From Blattabacterium cuenoti (GTDB taxonomy: Bacteria; Bacteroidota; Bacteroidia; Flavobacteriales; Blattabacteriaceae), in assembly GCF_014251655.1 (NCBI RefSeq), contig NZ_CP059225.1, positions 542,028-606,027 on the forward strand: a stretch of 64,000 nucleotides of DNA, written 5' to 3'. The position numbers and the translations under genes are program-made. Every line of letters begins with the position of its first letter. Position 1 is the stretch's first letter. Below are positions 58,776 through 64,000 of this stretch, piece after piece. The notes under the pieces were generated by a model. It did no database searches. It had not been told where the DNA came from and saw nothing but the letters and a program-made list of their open reading frames with translations.

Positions 58776-60575
58776 TTAATTTTTAACTTTTAAAAAAGTC
58801 ATAAAAGCAGATGACGGAATTTCAACCTTTCCAAGATGACGCATTTTTTTCTTTCCCTTTTTTTGTTTTTCTAAAAGTTTTTTTTTCCTAGATATATCTC
58901 CTCCATAACATTTATCAGTTACATTTTTTCTTAAAGCTTTAATAGTTTCTCTAGCTATGATTTTTCCAGATATAGAAACTTGAATAGGAATACTAAATTG
59001 ATGTTTTGGAATTAATAAAGCTAATTCTTTACATATTTTTTTTGCCAAAAAGAAAGATTTATTCTCATGAACTAAAATAGATAAAGATTCTATTTTTTCA
59101 TGATTAATCAATACTGAAATTTTTTTCAATTTTGAATCTCTATACCCGATAAAATTATAATCAAAAGATGCATACCCTTTAGAAACGGTTTTCAATTTAT
59201 CATAAAAATCAAATACTATTTCCGATAGTGGCATTTCAAATATAATTTTTATTTTTTCAGATGTCAAATAATTTTTATCACCGATCATGATTCCGCGTTT
59301 TTCTATACATAAAGAGATTATACTTCCCATATAAATTTCTTTAGTAAAAATGGAAACTAAAACATAAGGCTCTTCTACTTTTCTAAATTTTTCTATTTCT
59401 GGAAAATCAGATGGATTATTAACCAAAAGAATTAGATTATCTTTTTTCATATGTACTCTGTAAGAAACATTTGGAATAGTAATAATTATTGATACTCCAT
59501 ATTCTCTTTCCAAACGATCTCTGACTATTTCCATATGAAGTAATCCTAAAAAACCACAACGAAATCCAAAACCCAATGCAGGAGAAGATTCACTAATAAA
59601 AGAAAAAGAAGCATCATTCAAATGTAATTTTTCTATAGCAGCACTTAATTCTTCATATTTATCCGAATGAACTGGATAAATACTTGCAAAAACCATAGGT
59701 TTTACCTCTTCAAATTTTTCTACATTTTTTTTATCTACTGGATTATTAGCATCTGTCATTGTATCTCCAACCTTTACTTCACAAGTATTTTTTATTCCAG
59801 AAATCATATATCCAACATCTCCAGTTTCTATTTTATTTTTAGAAATACGTTTTAATTTCAACGTTCCTATTTCATTAGCAAATGAAACTTTTCCTGTAGA
59901 CATAAATTTTATTTTTTGTCCTTTTCTAATACAACCATTTTTTACTCTAAAAAAAACTTCAATTCCTGTAAATGGATTATATAAAGAATCAAAAATAATA
60001 GCTTGTAAAGGAGATTTTTCATCTCCTTTTGGAGCGGGAATACGTGTAATAATTTCTTTTAAAACATTAGAAATTCCTAATCCGTTTTTAGCACTAACAG
60101 GAATAATATCTTCCTTTTTACAATTTACCAATTCCATGATTTCTACAATCACTTCTTCAGGAATGGAATCCAATAAATCAACCTTATTTAAAACTGGTAT
60201 GATTACAAGATTTTTTTTTAAGGCTAAAGAAAGATTAGATATAGTTTGAGATTGCACACTTTTAGTACAGTCTATAATAAGTAACGCTCCTTCACAAGCA
60301 GCAATAGAACGCGATACTTCATAAGAAAAATCTACATGTCCAGGTGTATCTATTAAATTAAGAATATATACTTTATCTTGATATTTATATTCCATTTGAA
60401 CTGCATGACTTTTTATAGTTATTCCACGTTCTCTTTCCAACTCCATATCATCTAATAATTGATTTTTTTCTCCTTCAGAAACTGTTTTTGTCAATTCTAA
60501 TAAACGATCCGCTAATGTACTTTTTCCGTGATCAATATGTGCAATAATACAAAAATTACGAATATAATGAATCAT
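58776..60575 (-). CDS. lepA: Elongation factor 4 (LepA)
   Basis: This translational GTPase acts on stalled or assembling ribosomes. The 599-residue chain shows G1 AHIDHGKST at residues 12-20, switch RERGITIKSHAV, G3 DTPGHVDFSYEV and G4 NKVDL, followed by domains II-V and the LepA-specific C-terminal domain (KCYGGDISRKKKLLEKQKKGKKKM). It is complete and well conserved. The tRNA-Arg gene lies 33 nt upstream, same strand. Confidence 0.97.
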   Translation of the reverse strand: MIHYIRNFCIIAHIDHGKSTLADRLLELTKTVSEGEKNQLLDDMELERERGITIKSHAVQMEYKYQDKVYILNLIDTPGHVDFSYEVSRSIAACEGALLIIDCTKSVQSQTISNLSLALKKNLVIIPVLNKVDLLDSIPEEVIVEIMELVNCKKEDIIPVSAKNGLGISNVLKEIITRIPAPKGDEKSPLQAIIFDSLYNPFTGIEVFFRVKNGCIRKGQKIKFMSTGKVSFANEIGTLKLKRISKNKIETGDVGYMISGIKNTCEVKVGDTMTDANNPVDKKNVEKFEEVKPMVFASIYPVHSDKYEELSAAIEKLHLNDASFSFISESSPALGFGFRCGFLGLLHMEIVRDRLEREYGVSIIITIPNVSYRVHMKKDNLILLVNNPSDFPEIEKFRKVEEPYVLVSIFTKEIYMGSIISLCIEKRGIMIGDKNYLTSEKIKIIFEMPLSEIVFDFYDKLKTVSKGYASFDYNFIGYRDSKLKKISVLINHEKIESLSILVHENKSFFLAKKICKELALLIPKHQFSIPIQVSISGKIIARETIKALRKNVTDKCYGGDISRKKKLLEKQKKGKKKMRHLGKVEIPSSAFMTFLKVKN

Positions 60576-60607
60576 AAAAATTAACTTGATTTATATCTAA
60601 TAAAAAA

Positions 60608-60681
60608 TAACCTTGAAGGGGTTCGAACCCATACCATAGGAATCGGAATCCTATATTCTATCCTATTTAAACTACAAGGTT
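60608..60681 (-). tRNA. tRNA-Arg (CCG)
   Basis: Read on the minus strand: acceptor AACCTTG/CAAGGTT fully paired, discriminator A, T8-A9, weak D-arm GTTT/GAAT, anticodon stem TAGGA/TCCTA around loop TTCCGAT (anticodon CCG), and a T-arm with loop TTCGAAC and one mismatch. It reads codon CGG, which is rare here but used, for example in the SPF region of prfB. CCA is not encoded. It lies between pth and lepA. Confidence 0.9.
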
Positions 60682-60707
60682 TTCTAACAATAACAATTCT
60701 ATAAAAT

Positions 60708-61268
60708 TTATTTACTATTAAACAAATTCATCGTGCTTTTCAATCCATTTTCTACAAAAGAAAACACTATTTTAAGACCAACATCTAATTGATTAAGTAA
60801 ATAATCCATTTCTTGATCTGTCCAATTACTTAATACATAATCTATTTTATTTTCAAAATTATTTTTAATACCAAAACGAAGCCGTGCATAATGATAAGTT
60901 TCTATTTCTTTTTCTATACTTTTTAACCCATTATGTCCTCCACTTCCACCCTTCCCCTTTAATCGAAATTTTCCAAAATCAAGATAAATATCATCAGATA
61001 TCACAAGAATATTATTCAAAAAAACTTTTTCTTTTATCATCCAATATTTTACAGCTTTTCCACTATGATTAACATAAGTAGAAGGTTTTAAAAAAAAAAG
61101 TAATTTTTTATCATAATTTAGTTTTGAAATATAACCTAATTTTTTTTTTGAAAAAGAAAAAAAATACTTTTTTGCAATTTTATCCAAAATAAAAAAACCA
61201 AGATTATGTCTTGTTTTTTCGTATAAATTTCCTGGATTACCTAACCCTACTATCAAGAATTTTTCCAT
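60708..61268 (-). CDS. pth: Peptidyl-tRNA hydrolase
   Basis: It releases peptides from dropped-off peptidyl-tRNA. The 186-residue chain shows GLGNPGNLYEKTRHNLGF with the catalytic His (residues 8-25), and GKGGSGGHNGLKSI near residues 104-117. It is intact and typical in length. It sits 29 nt after sucD and 26 nt before the tRNA-Arg gene, all on the minus strand. Confidence 0.96.
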   Translation of the reverse strand: MEKFLIVGLGNPGNLYEKTRHNLGFFILDKIAKKYFFSFSKKKLGYISKLNYDKKLLFFLKPSTYVNHSGKAVKYWMIKEKVFLNNILVISDDIYLDFGKFRLKGKGGSGGHNGLKSIEKEIETYHYARLRFGIKNNFENKIDYVLSNWTDQEMDYLLNQLDVGLKIVFSFVENGLKSTMNLFNSK

Positions 61269-61297
61269 TTTTTTTTGAATAAAAATTTATTATTCAT

Positions 61298-62182
61298 TTA
61301 ATGAATAATTTCGGACACTGTCTTTCCTATATCTTCTAGAGATTTGACGATATGTATTCCATTATTTCTCAGAATATTCATTTTTGATTGTGCAGTTTCT
61401 ATTTTTTTTTCTATAATAGCTCCTGCATGTCCCATCGTTCTTCCTTTAGGAGCCGTTTGTCCTGCTATGAAACCTATTACTGGTTTTTTATTTTTCAATA
61501 TTTTTTTCATCCATTCGGAAGCTTCAATCTCTAATCTACCTCCTATCTCCCCGATCATCACAATACATTCCGTTTCTATATCTTCTAAAAACAATTCCAT
61601 AACTTCCCTTATATTCATTCCAATAATCGTATCTCCTCCAATTCCCATAGCTGTAGAAATTCCATGACCATTTTTTACAATTTGATCTGCAGCTTCATAA
61701 GTAAGGGTTCCGGATCTAGAAATTATTCCTACTCTTCCTTTTTTTTTAAAAACTGAATTAGGCATAATTCCTACTTTTGATTCTTTTGGAGATATAATTC
61801 CAGGACAATTAGGTCCAATTAATCTAGTAGATTTTTTGTTTGTTAATAAAAAATTTTTTACTTTTATCATATCTGAAACAGGAATTCCTTCCGTAATACA
61901 TACTATAATTTTCATATTCATTGAAATAGATTCTAGAATAGCATCTGAAGCAAAATAAGAAGGAACAAAAATAACACTAACATATCCTCCTGTTTTTTTA
62001 ACCGCTTCCTCAACAGTATTAAAAATAGGGACTCCTAAATAAATCTTTCCCCCTTTTCCTGGAGTGACTCCTCCTACTATAGAGGTTCCATAATTTATCA
62101 TCTGTTCAGTATGAAATAATCCTTCTTTTCCTGTTAATCCTTGCACAATAACCTTAGTATTTTTATCTATTAAAATGCTCAT
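61298..62182 (-). CDS. sucD: Succinyl-CoA synthetase alpha subunit
   Basis: It forms succinate and ATP (or GTP) from succinyl-CoA with SucB/SucC as partner. The 294-residue chain has GLTGKEGLFHTEQMI for CoA binding, GPNCPGIISP, SRSGTLTYEA, and the phosphorylated His in MGHAGAI near residue 252. sucC is not adjacent, which is normal in flavobacteria as far as I recall. Its 5' side faces the largest non-coding spacer of the window. Confidence 0.96.
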   Translation of the reverse strand: MSILIDKNTKVIVQGLTGKEGLFHTEQMINYGTSIVGGVTPGKGGKIYLGVPIFNTVEEAVKKTGGYVSVIFVPSYFASDAILESISMNMKIIVCITEGIPVSDMIKVKNFLLTNKKSTRLIGPNCPGIISPKESKVGIMPNSVFKKKGRVGIISRSGTLTYEAADQIVKNGHGISTAMGIGGDTIIGMNIREVMELFLEDIETECIVMIGEIGGRLEIEASEWMKKILKNKKPVIGFIAGQTAPKGRTMGHAGAIIEKKIETAQSKMNILRNNGIHIVKSLEDIGKTVSEIIH

Positions 62183-62579
62183 AAATAATTTTATTTTTTA
62201 TTGATTATCTAATTCTATATCTTTCTCTATTCTCTATTATTCTATTACTATATAGATAGTAGATAGAATATTTCTATTATTAGATATTAGATGTATTTAT
62301 TTTTTTACACGAATCTTACTAGTATTTTTTTTCATTTAGGAATAAAACAATAATCAATTCGATTTATTTTTCAATTATTTGTTGTACTTTCACAAATTTT
62401 ACTATATTATTCGGATAATGTTGAAAAAATAAAAAACAAGAAGAATTCTTTATAAATCAAAATTATTATTTTTGTAATAAATTGATTCATGATTTCTTTA
62501 CTTTTTCCTATGTTTTTTTTTAATAAAAACAACAATTCTTTTATTGAAATTTTTTCTAATATTTAATAGATTATGACTA
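62183..62579. other. 397-bp non-coding spacer between sucD and fabZ
   Basis: I see no gene, tRNA or conserved RNA here. It is very AT-rich, with a repetitive tract of TCTATT/TAGAT units on the left half. In flavobacteria lpxA and efp often lie between fabZ and sucD, so this may be the eroded remains of one or both, but no coding similarity is left that I can read by eye. Confidence 0.6.
62238..62270. repeat. Imperfect hairpin in the sucD upstream spacer
   Basis: TATTCTATTACTAT (62238-62251) pairs with ATAGTAGATAGAATA (62256-62270) across a 4-nt loop with one bulged G. It lies 56 bp before the sucD start. It might act in the 5' leader of sucD, or be low-complexity drift. Confidence 0.5.
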
Positions 62580-63104
62580 TTATTTATTTTTAACTATTTT
62601 TGCCATAACTTCTGCTTCTACCACAAGTTTATGATTCACGAATCCTTTTCCTTTCATATGAACAATTCCCCTTTTCATAGATTCTAATAAATTCACTTGA
62701 AAAATAATAATATCTCCAGGAATTATTTTATGTTTAAATTTAACGTTATCTATTTTTAAAAAATAAGTGGAATATAGTTTTGGATTATTTAATTTATTTA
62801 ATACAAGAATTCCTCCAACTTGAGCAATAGCTTCTATTTGCAAAACTCCAGGCATAATAGGTTCATTGGGAAAATGACCTATAAAAAAATATTCATTCAT
62901 AGTAACGTTCTTTACTCCTATGATCCTATTCTCTGTAATATCTATAATTTTATCCACAAAAAGAAATGGAGGTTTATGAGGTAAAATTTTCATAATATTT
63001 TTTATATCCAGAATAGGATTTTTTTCTAAGTCAAATTCAAAAACATTTTTTTTTTCTTCTTTTTTTTTATCAACTTTTTTGAATAATTCTTTTAAAAATT
63101 GCAT
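62580..63104 (-). CDS. fabZ: 3-hydroxyacyl-ACP dehydratase FabZ, probable remnant of an LpxC-FabZ fusion
   Basis: It dehydrates 3-hydroxyacyl-ACP in fatty-acid elongation. The hot-dog domain (residues 36-170) has the catalytic His in GHFPNEPIMPG and the Glu in QIEAIAQVGG. Residues 1-35 are a Lys-rich stretch ending FDLEKNPILDI, which resembles the linker joining LpxC to FabZ in the bifunctional Bacteroidetes enzyme. The LpxC domain itself is absent, so lipid A deacetylase function has been lost from this locus. The gene is divergent from the 31-codon ORF and rpmH. Confidence 0.9.
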   Translation of the reverse strand: MQFLKELFKKVDKKKEEKKNVFEFDLEKNPILDIKNIMKILPHKPPFLFVDKIIDITENRIIGVKNVTMNEYFFIGHFPNEPIMPGVLQIEAIAQVGGILVLNKLNNPKLYSTYFLKIDNVKFKHKIIPGDIIIFQVNLLESMKRGIVHMKGKGFVNHKLVVEAEVMAKIVKNK

Positions 63105-63203
63105 ATATTATAATTGATTCTTAATAAAAAAAACTAATATTTCTTATTTTTATTTGTATATTACAACAAAAATAAATACTTGTGTTTTTTATAAGTATAT
63201 TAA

Positions 63204-63211
63204 TAATTTTG
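63204..63211 (+). promoter_or_regulatory. Candidate promoter for the 31-codon ORF and rpmH
   Basis: TAATTTTG fits the -7 form TAnnTTTG, and a TTG at 63180-63182 gives a 21-nt gap, within the 17-23 range reported for flavobacteria. It lies 70 bp upstream of the small ORF. Confidence 0.45.
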
Positions 63212-63280
63212 TAGATAAAAATCTTTACTTAATACAAAATTAATTTTTGTTGGATATACTGAAATAAAATATATAAAACC

Positions 63281-63376
63281 ATGAATATTTCAAGACGTAT
63301 TATTTTTTTTTTCATAGGTTTTATGATGGGAATTTTGATCTTATTATTTTTTTCTTATTTTTTTCAAAATCATTGA
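63281..63376 (+). CDS. 31-residue single-helix membrane peptide (possible remnant)
   Basis: An ATG frame at 63281 ends in TGA at 63376. It encodes a basic start (MNISRR) and one hydrophobic helix (about residues 7-28). Flavobacteria carry a longer membrane-anchored DUF4258-type gene in this setting, beginning with a similar helix, so this may be its truncated descendant. It has a candidate promoter 70 bp upstream and lies 53 bp before rpmH. It may equally be a chance frame in AT-rich DNA. Confidence 0.4.
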   Translation: MNISRRIIFFFIGFMMGILILLFFSYFFQNH

Positions 63377-63429
63377 AAAAAAACAAAATAATAATAAGAA
63401 ATAAATAAGAAAAAATAAATTGTGTGTGT

Positions 63430-63579
63430 ATGAAAAGAACGTACCAACCTTCTAACAGAAAAAAAGTGAATGTTCATGGATTTATGAAACGAATGAGCAC
63501 CAAGAAAGGTCGTATGATTTTATCTAGAAGAAGAAAAAAGGGAAGAAAAAAATTGACGGTTTCCAATTTTAAAAAATAA
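63430..63579 (+). CDS. rpmH: 50S ribosomal protein L34
   Basis: This 49-residue, highly basic protein begins [12 protein letters not shown], followed by [13 protein letters not shown] and the Arg-rich RRRKKGRKK: the complete L34 pattern. It is a structural part of the large ribosomal subunit. The usual partner rnpA is not next to it (the next gene is convergent), and dnaA is not nearby, so the classical origin-linked rpmH cluster is not kept. Confidence 0.98.
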   Translation: MKRTYQPSNRKKVNVHGFMKRMSTKKGRMILSRRRKKGRKKLTVSNFKK

Positions 63580-63581
63580 AA

Positions 63582-64000
63582 TCAAAAAATTCGAAAATGT
63601 TCCATATCCCCAATTTCTGGAAGATTTTTTCCATAAAATTTTTGACCAGGTATCATAATATCTTCATATGCAAATAAATTAGATAAATCTCCTATATCTA
63701 CAATTTTTGGAATAAAAGAAAGAGTATTTTTTTTCAAGTCAAATTTTTCAAAATTAATTAAACCTATATCTATCAAATACTTTTTTTTCCCTTTTAGGAT
63801 TTGAACTTTTCTATATATTTTATCTAATAAAATATCTTTATTTTTTGGAATAGTAAAATAATATCTATAATCTTTTTCAAGATATTTATATCGATAAGAA
63901 ATAAAATAAATTCCTGCAAGAATAGATAAAGTGTTGTATTTTCGAATTTTTTCTTTTTGAAAATCTTTTGGATAATTTCCAGCTTCAAGTAAAATACAAG
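63582..64000 (-). CDS. M14-family zinc carboxypeptidase, C-terminal part
   Basis: This is an open minus-strand frame entering from beyond the window and ending in TGA at 63582. The visible 138 residues include LLEAGNYPKD, which corresponds to the segment holding the catalytic Glu of M14 carboxypeptidases, and near the end IGDLSNLFAYEDI, a pattern I recall from the flavobacterial M14 proteins. The zinc ligands lie upstream, off the window, so activity cannot be judged. An internal TTG at 63776 is not a separate gene start. It is convergent with rpmH, 2 bp apart. Confidence 0.7.
   Translation of the reverse strand, partial: CILLEAGNYPKDFQKEKIRKYNTLSILAGIYFISYRYKYLEKDYRYYFTIPKNKDILLDKIYRKVQILKGKKKYLIDIGLINFEKFDLKKNTLSFIPKIVDIGDLSNLFAYEDIMIPGQKFYGKNLPEIGDMEHFRIF

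Noticed and set aside
63582-63776. A separate 64-residue gene starting at TTG 63776
   Set aside because: The frame stays open upstream to the window end and reads as the C-terminus of an M14 carboxypeptidase.

Overview
The window is an AT-rich, densely packed chromosome segment that reads as a reduced Bacteroidetes genome. The best guess is Blattabacterium, the cockroach endosymbiont, or a close flavobacterial relative. Supporting evidence: a fused SecDF; the uppS-bamA-ompH and lptC/CorC-like/PPIase clusters; a eukaryote-like single-chain GlyRS; atpDC away from the rest of the ATP synthase; a flavobacterial-type mevalonate kinase beside rluB and aroQ; a DUF2795 protein beside secA; candidate -7 elements of the Bacteroidetes form TAnnTTTG; and no obvious Shine-Dalgarno signals. 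UGA is a normal stop (secDF, rluB, speA, addB) and Trp is encoded by TGG. I saw no insertion sequence, prophage, CRISPR array or integrase.

Layout. 1-8.5 kb: partial MsbA-like ABC exporter, secDF-tatA, then a leftward run of PPIase, CorC/GldE-like protein and LptC. 8.5-13.3 kb: tRNA-Phe placed head-on inside a leftward envelope cluster (ompH, bamA, uppS, nadK). 13.4-15.5 kb: mevalonate kinase (frame broken), rluB, aroQ. 15.5-24 kb: hydrolase, rnc, fabF, acpP, pckA, ribE, pdxA, atpCD. 23.7-31.5 kb: ribF, an AddB-like nuclease and the leuACDB operon. 31.6-38.4 kb: an unrecognised 517-residue protein, a small membrane protein, tyrS, era, clpB. 38.5-45 kb: prfB (frame broken), speA-speB, cmk, fabG, menD. 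45-51.4 kb: sanA-like, secA, DUF2795, fmt, HU, pdxH. 51.5-64 kb: tRNA-Met/Ile2, dnaN-pheT, glyS, trxB, orphan HsdR_N protein, gap, lepA, tRNA-Arg, pth, sucD, a 397-bp spacer, fabZ, a 31-codon ORF, rpmH and a partial M14 carboxypeptidase.

How the genes work together. The set covers export and outer-membrane assembly (SecDF, SecA, TatA, BamA, OmpH, LptC), fatty-acid and isoprenoid supply (FabF, FabG, FabZ, ACP, UppS, mevalonate kinase, MenD), leucine and putrescine synthesis, vitamins B2 and B6, and core translation and replication. This fits a nutrient-provisioning symbiont that keeps a double membrane.

Most notable observations. Two genes, prfB and the mevalonate kinase, are each split by a long A tract (11 and 10 A) that is one A short of the open frame, which points to rescue by transcript slippage. 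PheT lacks its internal OB-fold tRNA-binding domain. FabZ carries what looks like the leftover linker of a lost LpxC-FabZ fusion. A lone PD-(D/E)XK protein and a DUF2795 protein of unknown role have been kept despite reduction. Nine of twelve convergent gene pairs overlap at their stops. I did not find a clearly new multi-gene system.
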